Origin: Hermatobates lingyangjiaoensis
Taxonomy: Eukaryota > Arthropoda > Insecta > Hemiptera > Hermatobatidae
Assembly: GCA_026182355.1 (NCBI GenBank)
Contig: JAPFBL010000592.1
Location: 62,001-126,000 of the forward strand
Length of the DNA: 64,000 nucleotides
Direction: 5' to 3'
Below the pieces are notes generated by a model that was given only the letters and a program-made list of their open reading frames with translations, was not told the origin of the DNA and searched no databases. Every line of letters begins with the position of its first letter. Position 1 is the stretch's first letter. The position numbers and the translations under genes were made by a program. Below, one piece after another: positions 19,269 through 31,898 of the stretch.

Positions 19269-19824
19269 AAATGGCCCAGACGTTGGTCCTTATATACAGT
19301 TTTCTATGGGTTGTCCGGGGAAAGGAATATGATTCGAGGCGATGTTGACCAATGGGAGTAGAGTTACAGGTCCAAGCGTAAGGTCCCAGTTGCCCGCTGC
19401 TCAGCAAAAAGCCTTTGCGTTCTGCCAATAGGTATAGAGGTTGCACAGTCCCTCTGTGTCTCTTAATAATCTCTTAATAATCAAGAGGGACTGTGCAACC
19501 TCTACCCCTGTTGGCATGAAGATGAAGGCGGCTTTTCGCAGTAAACAACCGAGAGTATCATTTAAATATCCAGCAATATCCGTAACAGAAAATAGTAAAC
19601 AACAACAACACCCAACCACCACAAAAATCAAAAATAGAAAGGGAACAGGAGTTCACTGTAAAGTGAGGCTAATGTTTTCTGCCAAACATCATTTAACACA
19701 GAGGGACTGTGCAACCTCTATACCTATTGGCAGAACGCAAAGGCTTTTTGCTGAGCAGCGGGCAACTGGGACCTTACGCTTGGACCTGTAACTCTACTCC
19801 CATTGGTCAACATCGCCTCGAATC

Positions 19825-19828
<4 letters not shown>

Positions 19829-19881
<53 letters not shown>

Positions 19882-19922
19882 TTAAAATGAACCGCAGTTC
19901 ATATTTATATTTAATATATTAT

Positions 19923-19959
<37 letters not shown>
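19829..19959. repeat. Two (TA)n tracts around a short unique segment
   Basis: (TA)n at 19829-19878 and 19927-19959, separated by ATTAAAATGAACCGCAGTTC-type sequence; they border families N and D. Confidence 0.9.
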
Positions 19960-19960
<1 letters not shown>

Positions 19961-20440
19961 CATAAAAAGGATAAATCAGGATGCGGTCAGTTTCTTCCAC
20001 TTCCAATCAAACTCTCATTACCGACGTTTCGATTTTATTCAAAATCTTTTTCAAAGGCCAACAATACAAAGGAAATTAAGAACTTAAATACGTACATTTT
20101 TAACACAAACAGAAGAAGTAAATTATGAAAATTAAATACAATCATGAATATTAGGATAGCAATAAAAATAAAATAAAAACAAAAAACCTATCTAGAAAAA
20201 TTCTATTCTAGACATCACGCTATCCAGAAAAATGATTACTATCCTAATACTCATAATTGTATTTATTTTCTCATAATATACTTCTTTTTGTTTGTGTTAA
20301 AAATGTACGTATTTAAGTTCTTAATATCCTTTGTATTGTAGGCCTTTGAAAAATATTTTGAATAAAATCGAAACTTCGGCAATGAGAGTTTGATAAGAAA
20401 CTGACCGCATTTATCTTTTTTATGTTACATATCTGTCCCA
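19960..20440. mobile_element. PLE-type foldback, family D
   Basis: Arms at 19965-20095 (minus) and 20290-20435 (plus) carry TTGAAAA-A-GATTTT..AAAATC-GAA-ACGT-C on the minus arm (20015-20062), a U3-A8 type core. The plus arm has further changes (AATATT, ACTT). Confidence 0.7.
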
Positions 20441-20462
20441 CGGTCGATAATTCATACTGTTT

Positions 20463-20464
<2 letters not shown>

Positions 20465-20518
<54 letters not shown>
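20465..20518. repeat. (TA)n microsatellite
   Basis: About 27 TA units at the outer end of family D. Confidence 0.95.
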
Positions 20519-20522
<4 letters not shown>

Positions 20523-20589
20523 CGAAGTGAGTTCTGTAGTGTCTTTCTGTGTTCTTTTCTCTGTGTTAAAGTGTATATATATATATATA

Positions 20590-20754
20590 TATATTGTGTT
20601 AAACTGAATTGCCTTAATTAAACATACCTTTTTTTTGAGCAGTTTTTCATATTTCTGCTATATGAAAAACTGCTCAAAAAAAAGGTATGTTTAATTAAGG
20701 CAATTCAGTTTAACACAATATGTATAAAAGAAGGTCTGCTCCCTATTTATACTA

Positions 20755-20765
<11 letters not shown>
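20590..20765. mobile_element. Palindromic PLE N-terminal segment, core-less
   Basis: Near-perfect arms (20594-20655 and 20663-20722) are followed by a plus-strand tail encoding FNTICIKEGLLPIYTNIYI and then (TA)n. A related palindrome is at 43226-43440. It lacks the hammerhead, so both arms begin downstream of the cleavage site. Confidence 0.7.
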
Positions 20766-20769
<4 letters not shown>

Positions 20770-20785
<16 letters not shown>

Positions 20786-21065
20786 GAGAGAGAGCAGAAG
20801 TCTTTTGGTTCTCTCTTCAAGAAGTTCAGTACTTGAAATATCGACTGTACTAAATTTTTTTGTTTTTTCTGTTAATTTGAAAGTTTTTAAATCTTTTTCG
20901 AGATTATATTCGTTTTCAAATATATATCACAATAGAGTATGTAGGACAAAGAAGAAATCCAAACACTTACTGAGTTCAATATTTCGAACTGTGAGTTCGT
21001 CGTCAGAGAGAGATGAGAAGTGGAGAAGAAGAAGTAGAGTAGGGGCTGATCAGGAATTCAGTTGA
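20770..21065 (-). mobile_element. PLE-type terminal segment, family E-like, with core
   Basis: Minus strand 20975-21028 contains CTGACGA, C, stem II GAAC/GTTC, GAA, palindromic ATAT, T, GAACTC. All catalytic positions are kept; stem I pairs weakly. Confidence 0.65.
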
Positions 21066-21087
21066 GTACTTTTCTATTCATACTACC

Positions 21088-21265
21088 AATGATCAAACCA
21101 CAATAAGAAATGGGAAAACAAGACTAAGATCTTTCAACCGTAACAAGCGGTGTTTGTCAGAGTCAAAAACCTAACTGGAGTTTTACAGTCGGTCAAAAAC
21201 CCACTTTCTTATTGTGGTTTGATCATTGATTGTTATTTCACGTCTTTATGTGAAATCTTTTCATT
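21088..21265. mobile_element. PLE-type foldback, family F
   Basis: The minus core at 21117-21165 reads CTGACAA (G8 to A without a change of C3), so it is predicted inactive. The right arm is only the distal 60 bp. Confidence 0.7.
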
Positions 21266-21419
21266 CATACTACATAGAGGGCACCTCTCCAATGAACAGC
21301 ATGTCTTATTCACGACACTAATGACTTAAAACCCCGCGACTGAAGAAGTAAGATTGTATTTTATCCTCTGAGAAGTGTGTTATCCCTCCCTGTACACGTA
21401 TCACATAGCAAATCATCCC

Positions 21420-21775
21420 TCCCAGTTCTATTCCCGAATTCCCCCCAGAAAAACTGAATCTTTTCGGGGTCTCTTTGCTGATGACATTGCAGTGGCCTTT
21501 AGATCTGCCAGTGTGGGGGGTTTACTACAGGAGACTTGCAAATCTATCTTGATCAAATTTCTTACTGGTTCCTTTAGAAACTTGAAGTCAACTCAGCAAA
21601 GAGTATCCACATACAATTCAGTAAAGGAACACCCAAGCAACCTCCTCCAGTTTTTATTTGTCGCCTGTTAATACCTTAAAAAACCGCAGGCCAAATACCT
21701 AGGTATACTAATCGACTGTAAACTCACCTTTAAATGTCATGTAAAAATTAGATATAAATTCTGTCTGGCACTAAT
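21420..21775 (+). pseudogene. Decayed non-LTR (LINE) reverse transcriptase fragment
   Basis: Encodes the catalytic box context FADDIAVAFRSASVGGLLQE (FADD in place of YADD), then, after frameshifts and a stop near 21668, KPQAKYLGILIDCKLTFK, the KYLGVxLDxxLTF block that follows the RT palm in Jockey/R1/I-type LINEs. Only about 110 codons remain. Independent of the LINE fragment at 40330. Confidence 0.8.
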
Positions 21776-21779
21776 GTCA

Positions 21780-22345
21780 ATCATTAGTTGTGCAATCCGT
21801 AATTGTGTGGTATTTACTCATTCTGAGGTAAAATGGATAAACCAACAAAATAAACAATATTTTGAAATAAACAAAGCCGTCATTAATAATCCTTCTGACT
21901 CTCTATGTCTTAATGATAAAATTCCAGGGTGTCTAAAATTTCTTAAACTGTTCCTAGAATCACAAAGAATAAATTAAAAAAAAAGTTTCTTTCCTCTAAA
22001 TTAGTGGCTCTGGCCTTCTGTATTTCAGTTAACGGTTTTCAAGCATACCCGACGCCTTTGTCACCTTATCTCCTAAATGCCTATCCCCACTCTTTCGCAA
22101 CGGATCTGTTTCCTAATAGTTGTTTTCACTGGACCAACCCGTCAGTACCACATCCTTGTGTATGTATTGAATTCTCTTAATTGAATTTTATTATTTCACT
22201 CTAATTTTTGTAACTGATTAGATATAATTTGTATTATAATGTCTTCTTGATGATGAACACAAATTGTTCGAAACCTGTTGAATAAAACTTCATTTATGTG
22301 GAGACTTTTGTTGGTTTATCCATTTTATTTTAGAATCACTAATGT
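21780..22345. mobile_element. PLE-type element, family A2
   Basis: A short left arm (21782-21846, minus) and a right arm (22225-22345, plus) share the TGGATAAACCAACAA end. The plus core at 22244-22280 is TTGATGA-T-GAAC..GTTC-GAA-ACCTGT-T-GAA, with U3-G8 wobble and an imperfect helix III. The middle (21850-22220) is decayed and unassigned. Confidence 0.65.
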
Positions 22346-22362
22346 CAAATTTGTATCCAATC

Positions 22363-22795
22363 TTGAAGTTAAAATACTCCATATGTAGTAAAGGACTTCA
22401 TTTATAAGGTGGTAGCTTGAAGTTAAAATACTCCATATGTAGTAAAGGACTTCATTTATAAGGTGGTAGCTTGAAGTTAAAATACTCCATATGTAGTAAA
22501 GGACTTCATTTATAAGGTGGTAGCTTGAAGTTAAAATACTCCATATGTAGTAAAGGACTTCATTCATAAGGTGGTAGCTTGAAGTTAAAATACTCCATAT
22601 GTAGTAAAGGACTTCATTTATAAGGTGGTAGCTTGAAGTTAAAATACTCCATATGTAGTAAAGGACTTCATTTATAAGGTGGTAGCTTGAAGTTAAAATA
22701 CTCCATATGTAGTAAAGGACTTCATTTATAAGGTGGTAGCTTGAAGTTAAAATACTCCATGTGTAGTAAAGGACTTCATTTATAAGGTGGTAGCT
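22363..22795 (+). repeat. 54-bp tandem repeat, eight copies
   Basis: Eight head-to-tail copies starting TTGAAGTTAAAATACTCCAT, almost identical, so recently amplified. The unit length is a multiple of three, which makes an 80-codon periodic frame on the minus strand; no function is inferred. Confidence 0.95.
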
Positions 22796-22799
22796 AGGG

Positions 22800-23785
22800 C
22801 TAGCATTGGGTTATAAGTAGCAAGAACAAAAAAAAAACACTATACAGGTAGTTCAGAATAAATGTACACGCTTTATGGCTGGGGTATCATAGTATTCTAG
22901 AAATGTGGATATTCAAAGAGACCTCAGGTTGGAATTATTGACCAATTCACTTGGTTTATTATTCATTAGTAGACAATTCACCAATGAGGGCATGAAAATC
23001 CCACCCATCCAAACTCACTTGTTAAGAATTCTCACCTATCCCTAAGAATTCACTCAATCACTTCTATCATTGAGGCTGTTTGTAAAATATAAAGCTAAAT
23101 CCTTCCTAGACTGACAACTCTTTCACGACTCAAGAAGACCAAACGATCACGAAATAATATAAATCGACAAACCAAATAAAAGATTACAGACATTTACAAA
23201 CTGACCCCACAATCACAGTGCTACTGTAATTCAGCAGTAGAAGGTCCATGGAACTGCTAACTACAGCGTGCACTACAGTGCGTGGAAAGAGTCGTTGGTT
23301 GGTCTCTCACCATGCTACCCAAGTTTTCCTTAACTCCATCGACTACTATCACTAAATATCACTTTTTGTTACTTTCAAAATCACATAGTCACTCATCTTC
23401 ATAATAACATACAAAGTGCTATATCATATAAAAGTGTGTTTTGAACATAGAAAACCAACCACATCCCAAACATTTCTATTTTTATCTCTATATAATATAT
23501 ATACAAAATTATCCAAATTAAATTTAAGTACATTTTATATATATAATTTTAATCCAATATTTACCACATCAAAACAATTACAAATAAATACAAATCACAA
23601 TAATGACAAAGATTTATAGTGTTTATATTAGATTAGGGAGTAGTTAAACTTAGGCAGACTGGTATCTTCTGAATGGCTTCCGTTGGGAATCTCAGAATTC
23701 AGCATATCCTGAAATCAAACAGTCGAATTATAACAGTCAGTCTCACAAAGGTATTCTGTTTATTGGTTAGTCATTTATAATCGAT
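22800..23785. other. Stretch without recognised genes
   Basis: Mixed-composition sequence; a direct-repeat-like TACTGTAATTC region and AT-rich parts. No coding similarity, core motif or inverted repeat was noted. Confidence 0.5.
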
Positions 23786-23790
23786 CTATT

Positions 23791-24291
23791 TCTATATATA
23801 AATTCTCTTCGTGGCTCTGTATGTATGTTTGTACCTTATGAATTCGGCCTACAGTGGACCTTTTTCAAAAATTCTTTTGCAAGGCACTTTCTATAGGTCT
23901 TGGGGTGGTTTTAGGCTATTAAACTCTGGGGGGCAGCCTAACCCAGGCCCCCTAGGGCCCAAAAACCTCAAAAATTTGCCGATTTTGAGTTTTTCCATTT
24001 TTTGTCAAAAATATGGCGTCTACAGCCTTAATGCATAAAATATGAAATGTTGGAAATAAAAATCGAACTCAATGTTATTTAATGATTTTTGCTCTAGGAT
24101 GCTTCTTTCATAGCCTAGGTACCACTATTCTCCTGAAAATGTTAAAAAACGTCCAAGGGACTGTAGATCATGAATGAAGAATCGTAAGACAAAAATGCAT
24201 AAAATAATATTGAACCCAATTTTCATTTCGATCATTTCATATTTTATACTTAAAACTTCTAGACCCGGGCAACGCCGGGTATTTCTGCTTG
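23791..24291 (+). mobile_element. Non-autonomous Helitron-like element
   Basis: Begins TCTATATATAAATTCTC..TGTATGTATGT, the usual Helitron 5' style, and ends with GC-rich hairpin CCCGGGCAACGCCGGG about 10 bp before a degenerate terminus (CTTGT instead of CTAGT). About 500 bp, no coding capacity. No inverted repeats or target duplication, as expected for Helitrons. Confidence 0.7.
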
Positions 24292-24299
24292 TACTTATA

Positions 24300-24435
24300 A
24301 AACTCTTATGAGCGTGTTTAAATATTTGTAGACGCTTTAAAATCAATAAAATATTAGAGATCTGTTGTGGGAATTGAACCCTTGCCATTGGTATTGGAGA
24401 TCCAGCGCGCTACCGTTTGCGCCACGCGGATTTTT
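24300..24435 (-). repeat. tRNA-like, possibly tRNA-derived SINE head
   Basis: Minus strand contains an A-box-like GTGGCGCAAACGGTAGCGCG and, about 35 bp later, a B box GGTTCAATTCCC, resembling a tRNA(Trp)-like D arm and T arm. The anticodon stem does not pair well, so a functional tRNA is unlikely. Confidence 0.5.
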
Positions 24436-24799
24436 ATAAAAAGAAGCTTCCATCACATGATATAAATGACGTGAAATCAGTAAATAATAGTTTTTCGACC
24501 TAAATTATAATTATTTAATTATAATAAATTTAGAAAGAAAAAATTTAATGAATAATTTACGAGAATATGAAATAATTGTTTATTATATCAACAAATCATA
24601 TTTCTTATAGTTAACAGAAGTTTTAGAAATTATCAAATTAATATAAGTAAAAAATTAACAACACAGAATTATGTCCGTAATCAAAAAACACTGTCATAAT
24701 GCCTATATTTTCTTCTTTTGATATATCTATTTCAATAAAAATGATAGAATAGGGCTCCCGATGAATAAAAGTTCTTAATAAAACTAATTCTCTCTAAAT

Positions 24800-25870
24800 T
24801 TAGGAGTTCATGACTAATTACACTGGATGTAGCATCTCAGAAATTCAGGAACTTCTTCCAGTTGACAAGAGAGGAACTGATGCTGATATCTATAATGCTT
24901 GAATATCAGTCTTACTTGTGGCAGAAATTTACAAAATTCCATTTAACTAGCAATATGAGAGTTCAAGAAGAAGATGAGAAATACTCTCAATTTCTGATAA
25001 ATATTTGGTGAAGACAGAGTTGAAAAGAATGGAAAAATTATTACTGCCCGAAGACATATTTATCCTAGCATGTAATATTGATTAATGTATTGAATACATT
25101 TACTCTTCATTCGCCAACCCACCACAAGTATTGTTCACAGAAAATTTTAAGGTCTATTTAACGAGATACATCTCAGTGGCAGTGAAATTAATCATAAGTT
25201 CATTGAATAATTTCCAGGAAAAATTAAACAATATCTGTCATACAACTCGGTTTTTGTAGGAACAGAACCCACATATTACCCTACAGAATTTCTTGACTCA
25301 CTAGAGTTGTCTAGATTGCTCTAACATAAGCTAGAACTCAAAAAAGGAAGCTCCTGTCATGTATATGTATGAGAAACATTGATCCACTGCACTTATGTAA
25401 TGGAACAAGACTAATAACTGAGGAGCTTTACGATAATGTCATTGATTGTAAAATTATCGCATCACAGTGTCAAGGGGAAATAGTTTAAATTCCAAGATTG
25501 AAAATTGTTTTATCTGAAGAGGGCAACATTCCTTTTTTTAAGGATTCAATTTCCAATTCAAGTTAGCATTTGCCATGGACTATTCATAAGTCTCAAGGAG
25601 AGACTACAGAAAGTTTTAGTTCATTTATGTAAAACAGCATTTCAATACGGGCAAAATTACAAGTTGCTTGCTCTCAGTAGGGTCAAACAAAAAGTAATAA
25701 TTAAAGTTTTTTTTAAAAGAAATTCCAACTGTACAAAAAAATGTAAATAAAGATAACTGTTCATTATCCTCTTTATTAGAAATGAATTAATTTAGAGTTG
25801 ATCAGCATTTATGTGAACATGATTACAATATAAGGGAAGGTGTTGGATGACCCAACGGGTCACCTATACT
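24800..25870 (+). pseudogene. Decayed Helitron RepHel helicase domain
   Basis: Across several frames and many stops one can follow LLPVDKRGTDADIYNA, HLTSNMRVQEEDEKYSQFL, then TEFLDSLELS, HKLELKKGS, FRIQFPIQV, the remains of a NKSQGET box, KVLVHL and ALSRV. These are in the order of the Pif1-like helicase C-terminal half of Helitron Rep/Hel proteins. A hairpin GACCCAACGGGTC at about 25852 may be the 3' terminus. Long dead. Confidence 0.85.
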
Positions 25871-26059
25871 TTTGTAGCAGAAGCCAAATCAGTATCCCTC
25901 ACAAATCAGATAAGTTTAGCAAGTATGACTGTTTTCCAATGCTCAACACTTATAAGAATTTCACCTTTTAATGCTGTTCTAGAGGGCGGAAATTGTAACT
26001 CAATTATTATTTGGCACCCAGTTTCATAATAATGGGTGAGAGTCAAATTTCCTGTTGAT

Positions 26060-26300
26060 TCAACACTGGGAGTTCTATAAACTTTACCCTAGCTCAAGTG
26101 TATGTTAGAGTAGGGATCTTTAAGGAGTACCTGACATCGTACAGGTTCTTGACTGACAGTTTAACGTCCTCTCATGACAAGGACGACGTGCTCATATTTA
26201 CCCTCCCATGTGAATAAATCGAGGGCCAGGTGTGTATTGAGAACCCCGGACCTTCCAGTTCAGAGTAGAGTACGTTAACCACTTATCTAGACATGAAAGC
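26060..26300 (-). mobile_element. tRNA-derived SINE, minus strand
   Basis: Same family as 49667-49986 in reverse: TTTAACGTCCTC core, TGAATAAATCGAGGGCCAGGTG and a degenerate B-box/A-box region. The 3' CCTAA tail is not preserved. Confidence 0.75.
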
Positions 26301-29300
26301 TGACACCCACACAAAAAGGTAAATTGATCTCATTTAAGAATATTTGGTTGCCGAGCATTTGCAATAGTTCTAGATCAATAGAGAACTAAATGGGATGCTA
26401 AAAGTAAAGAACATATTTTTGTCGTTTGCTATGATATAGTAAAGGTTACCGTTTAATCTATCCCAATAATCTAGTGATTTACTGATAGCTAGCGATGTTT
26501 CATTGAGAAAAGGATAATAATTTTAGTGAATATAAAACTGATGATAAAGAAGATACTAGTCACAGTGAGGTTTGTATCCTGATAATATCGAATAACACAC
26601 AATTCTAATGTCTTTAGTCTTCTAATAAAGACTTAGTTGATTTAAAAGAGGAAGAAGGTGTTTAAAATAGCCGAGATTGTTTGGAAAATATAAGGAAATG
26701 TTAAAAATAAATAATTAAGGTCTTAAGAATCAACAAAAAAATGTATACATTTCAAAATCAAGAAGAAAACAGAAATGAGAAACTTTGTTCCCATTCATTT
26801 CGGTTGTCATGTTTTTTGGGAGTCTTGGAGCAGATTGAATACTATTTAAACAGGCTTAGCATCGTGCTACTTGTCTTAATTGTGTACAGCCAGTCATTGT
26901 TTAATGTTTTGATTAGCAAGATGTTATCTGGAGTTTAAGTTGGAGAAGAAAACCTTGTATTGAAAGTTAGAAACATATAACAGAACTTAATTGAAAAATT
27001 AGTTCTACAAAATGTTCGTTTATATAGATTACATATCTAGGTATGTAAAAGTACATTATTTATATTAAAAAACTACTTGGATGCTGATGAGTTTGTTATA
27101 TTTGCCACTGAAGGTAGTAACATAATACAAGAAATAGGATTTTGTTTATGTTTACGTGCTAATTACAGTTTTTGTCAAATTATTCAGATAAATATTAAAG
27201 AATACAGTGAGTTTTGTTTTACTGTACAAATAAAATCACATTAAAAACAAAGAAGAATACAAAAGTAATTTAACTTAAGTAAGGAAAATTAATGACTTTA
27301 TACATAACATTTATTCCTGGTATAAAATAAACCTAACCAGTTATTTTCTACCAAAGTTCTTTGTTACATTTTTTGAATTCTTTATTGTGGTTTAGACAAT
27401 TTTTGTTCACAGTAAACTGTTACATAACACAACAAATTATATTAACCAGGAATTGGTTAAGTTTTCAAGCTTCAAATCAAACTTAAGCCAACGTTTTTAT
27501 TTAAAATCTTGGTGGTATGCAGAAGTATGAAATGTTGGAAGTATGTACATTGCAATAAGCTATTACCTTAGAGGTTAAAAATGAATAACCTTAGGAATAT
27601 AAATTTTAACACATCTGTCAGCTTAAACAAAGCGTTACATTGGAAAACTGTGATTATGTTATATGTATTATTGTTTAATATAAACGACACTACAGTGTAG
27701 TTGTACACTGTAGTATTTTGGTTAAACTTGACAGTTGTGTGAAGTGTCTATTTCTGAAGTTATAAATTCTTTAGTTTACTAGGTACTTATAGGTTAACGG
27801 AAGGCTATTATTATGTCGATAAAGAAATACACTTTATTACAAAATAACACTCTTTGAATATATGAAGAAAAGAATATTACTCATTTGTTATTTATATTTT
27901 TATATTATACTTATTGTTTTTTGCTATTTAATTATTAAATCCTCCTGTTAACCTTTGTATCCTGTACTCTCCAGATAACTGATAAGTGCCGTTCATTGTT
28001 TTATAAAATTCCGAACATTGAATACTTTTGTTTATAAAACTGTATTTCAAATAAAACAGAAACTTCTGAAGAAATTAAAATGTCAAAGTGTCCTTTAAAA
28101 TGCACCTTTTGTCAAAATTATTGTCAATATAGATGTTCTGAGGCAATGTTATAATGGTAAATGATGATATAAAATGACTGGAATATTTCAAGTTTAAATA
28201 TGTTGTGTTTTATTAAATGTACTTACTGTGTATATATCTTGAATCATCTGAAGAATACTATATCACTAGCATGGGCCATATAACCCTTCAGTTTTCATCA
28301 CTTAAGAGCAAAAAACACAATAACAGTTATTCCTGTCAGTCATTCTCCGTGAATTTATGTTATTAACTGTTGATATAATTTTGTAACACAGGGTTCAGGG
28401 CGGCCTAGCTAAACATAGAGTCGCTGGTAATTGTTGTAACATAAAATATTTGTAATTTGTAGTCATGTTTCGCAGATGTTATTATCTTCCAGAACAAACT
28501 AATTCTACTCCAGAGATGGTTGACCTTTCCACATATAACTAAAATTTATTTATGGTTATTGCTCAATCGAATAATGCATTAAATGTGTTGATCATTTTAA
28601 ATAATTTATTCATTTTAACGTACATAACTAATTCATAATTAGAAATTCTTCAACTATATTTGTCAATTAAATAGAGTTTTTATAATTTCTACTAATTTAC
28701 TCAAGTAATATGGGTATGATATTTCATATTGAATAATAATTAATAGTGGTTTTGTATAACATGCTGATATGTTGAATAATTTGTTAGAATGAATGTTTAT
28801 GACTAATTCTTAATTACCAATTAGTCAAAGTTATTTGCTCAAAATATTCGTAAAGTTGATGATCATTTTAACTAATTATTATAATTATATGTATATGACC
28901 AATTAATTCATTATTACTAATTATTCATAGTTATTTGCATAATCGAATTACGTTTCTGCACAACGATCATTATAACTAATTTTAAGTTATTCAAATTATA
29001 TGACAAGTAGAATTAAATATTTCTAGTAATTCAAAGTTATGTGTTCAATGAAACAAAATTTTAAACATGGATCATTTAAACTAAGATCATTTTAACTATT
29101 AATTCAAATTAAACGTACAATAATAATTAATAATCACTAGTAATTCAAATTTATGTGTACAATGAAACAAGTTTGTTGATCATTTTAACTAACTCTTAAA
29201 TTTCAAATTAAATGAATATTACTTTTCCAGATAAACTATAATTTAGAGTTTCTTCAATAAATAAGACTTTTAAACATGGTCATCATTTTAATTAGTTTAT

Positions 29301-29680
29301 TCAAATCGATTGTATATCTAGTTCACAATTATAAACTAGAATCAAACAGAACTATTGAATGAAATTTATATAATTTAATCAATGGTATAAAGCTTAATAA
29401 ATCTCTTTGATAATTTATTAAAATGAAATGTGTATATCTAATTCTTAATTACCAAATATTTATAGTTATTTGCAGAATGAAATAATTTTTTAAAAATGCT
29501 GATTATTTCATATAAATTAGTGGAATTAGACATACATATCTAAGTCGTTTATATGATTCAAAGTTGATAGAGCAACAAAATAGAACAGTAAATTTGCTGA
29601 ACATAAAACTTATTAATTAAAAAAAAAAAACAGAACTAATTTCTAAATACTAACTGTTCATTTTATATGATTCTACCATA
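26300..29680. other. AT-rich stretch, no recognised gene
   Basis: About 3.4 kb of low-GC sequence with recurring AACTAATTCATAATTA-like motifs between 28500 and 29500 that may be an old decayed tandem repeat. No protein similarity, core motif or inverted repeat was recognised. Confidence 0.5.
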
Positions 29681-29684
29681 ATCT

Positions 29685-29760
29685 GTATTATTATAAAAGA
29701 AGCCTTGTCAGTCCGTCCTTCACAAATTGAAGCAAATTCAACAAGTATACCAATGTAATT
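29685..29760 (+). mobile_element. Possible Helitron 5' end
   Basis: TCTGTATTATTATAAAAGAA followed by a CAGTCCGTCC block resembles Helitron 5' termini. No matching 3' hairpin was located nearby. Confidence 0.3.
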
Positions 29761-30149
29761 CATTATTCCAAGAAGGATTTTTAGTTTTCATAGATATATT
29801 GATTGCCCTTTGCTATAATCGAAATTTTATGACATTTTTTTTGTTAATTGTTAATTTTATGTTTAGTTTTTTGACAAAATATAATTTTTCGGAAGTACGT
29901 GGTTTAGCTCTAAATTTTTTTTTTTTTTTTTGAAAACATAAATTGTTCCATAATGCTTCTTTTTGTTAATCTAATTTTTTTAAAATCTCATTTCATCTTC
30001 AAAATAATGCTCTATTTTCAGGTGTAATTTCATTCTGATCCGTCAAACAGTATGGCTTATATCCACCTTACATCCTTTCAGATTGTATAATAAGTCAAAA
30101 TTTTTACATTTTATTATGAAAATTCATAAATATTCATTAATTATGCTTA

Positions 30150-30610
30150 TTGTAGGGTAAAAATCTAATGAAATGGTCTCCACATATAAAACTTTTAATG
30201 ATATAAACAACGCGTTTCGAACACGTAGTGTTCTTCCTCAGGCATTAACTAAAAAATACAATGACACCAGAGAGTTATCTATAGTACAAAGTAAATAAGT
30301 ACAAAAATTAATATAAAATAAAATAAGGCAGAAAGTACGAACCTAAGGATGATTCAGTCTTATTCAGAGGCACTCATCCTTAGGTTCGTACTTTCTGCCT
30401 TATTTTATTTTATATTAATTTTTGTACTTATTTACTTTGTACTATAGATAACTCTCTGGTGTCATTGTATTTTTTAGTTAATGCCTGAGGAAGAACACTA
30501 TGTGTTCGAAACGCGTTGTTTATATCATTAAAATTTTTATATGTGGAGACCATTTCATTAGATTTTTATCCTACAATGAGTAAATACCACATAATAACTG
30601 ATTGCACTAC
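30150..30610. mobile_element. PLE-type foldback, family A
   Basis: Same family as 1-318. Cores at 30200-30247 (minus) and 30481-30525 (plus). The central spacer (30305-30420) is itself inverted (AAGGCAGAAAGTACGAACCT and complement). Confidence 0.85.
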
Positions 30611-30639
30611 ATTAGAATTATACATTAGAACAAACAAAA

Positions 30640-30860
30640 TAGGCATGGATATAAAGACAAGTATTATTTTACGGTTAGATATATTAGCATAATACAAATG
30701 ATAAATACATCTTTTGTGATAAAACCTAAATGTGTTATTCGCAAATAGTACAAAATATGATTCATTAGAATGATATCACGGGAATTATTCATATTTGTCC
30801 TGTTTTTTAAAGAATCATGGAAGTATATCCTTAAATCAACCATTTTCAAGAGAAAACAAA
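30640..30860 (+). repeat. Dispersed repeat, also at 31860-31898 and 32170-32470
   Basis: Shares GTATTATTTTACGGTTAGAT and CCTAAATGTG..ATTCGCAAATAGTA with the copies at 32180-32240 and 32265-32440. Class unknown; non-coding. Confidence 0.65.
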
Positions 30861-31898
30861 TTATTTAGGTTGTTCATTTTCATTTTGTAAATAAGATTCC
30901 TTTTTTTTTGTGATTTTGAGATATTATATTTATGTGTGTATCAAAAAGTTATTGTATTTGTTGGCTAGCGATAATAATCAACTATAATAATAAAATGTAC
31001 TATATATGACTATTAAACATAGATTACTAATGCATAATACTAATTATTTATAGTTATTTGCAAAATAATATCATGTTTATTACATCATAATTGACATTTT
31101 AAATACTTTATTCTAATAAAAAGTATATTGCTAATTCTAAATTACTAATAATTCAAAGTTAGGTTTGAAACTAAATCAAATAGAGTTTCAAACATAAAGA
31201 TCATTTTAACTAATTCATTGTAATTATACATGTATGTGCCTATATTCTTTACAAATTATTTAAAGTTATTTGTGCCATGAAATAAGAGTTTTGAACGCCC
31301 AAATTACTCTGTGTGGCATTACATAAAATTTCATAATTGTGTGGCATAATTTGGGAATTTCATACATATGTTTATAGCTTTAAGTTCCAAATAGATTGTT
31401 AAATCAAAACGTTGGCCTTGAATTGATTACAACGAGGAAAACAATTATTTGTTTCATTCACTACTGACTCCTATGATAATAAGGTCCTATATTATGCATA
31501 ACAGAATAGATATTTTTGTACATTCATTTCATAATTACTGATTATTCAAAATTGTTCTTTTAATGGAACAGAAATTTATACATATTGATAATAATTTATA
31601 ACAAAACTTTACTAATTTATTAAAGTGAAATGTTTATGGCTACTTCATAACGTTTCATTGTAGTGGTCAAGACATTTTTTTGGTATTCTCGGTTTCTAAG
31701 CTGATTTATATTAATTTAGGAGTGCTAATTCCAAAAATCATACTAATTTTTCCTCATCAGGTCAAGTTATTGAGTTGTTTGGTATGTCCAACCGGTTTTA
31801 CCTAAAATTAGGCGTATTTCCAAATACATTCTAGGGTATAATTTCAATCGCAGGTTGTTAAAGACGCGTATTATTTTACAGTTAGATATATTAGCATA

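Larger units (their letters stand above)
18668..19828. mobile_element. Composite PLE-type foldback, family N
   Basis: The minus-strand unit 18668-19300 is followed by a second minus fragment (19300-19455) and an inverted plus arm (19480-19828). One hammerhead core lies at 19221-19268. The arms encode a protein with two RDCATS-P-G modules (see the entry at 18730). Confidence 0.75.

Noticed and set aside
22363..22795. Regularly repeated 54-bp units that might suggest a CRISPR array
   Set aside because: Repeats are contiguous with no unique spacers, and the genome is eukaryotic; it is a minisatellite.
24300..24435. Functional tRNA(Trp) gene
   Set aside because: A and B boxes are present but the anticodon stem does not pair and the acceptor arm is not closed; more likely a SINE head or pseudogene.
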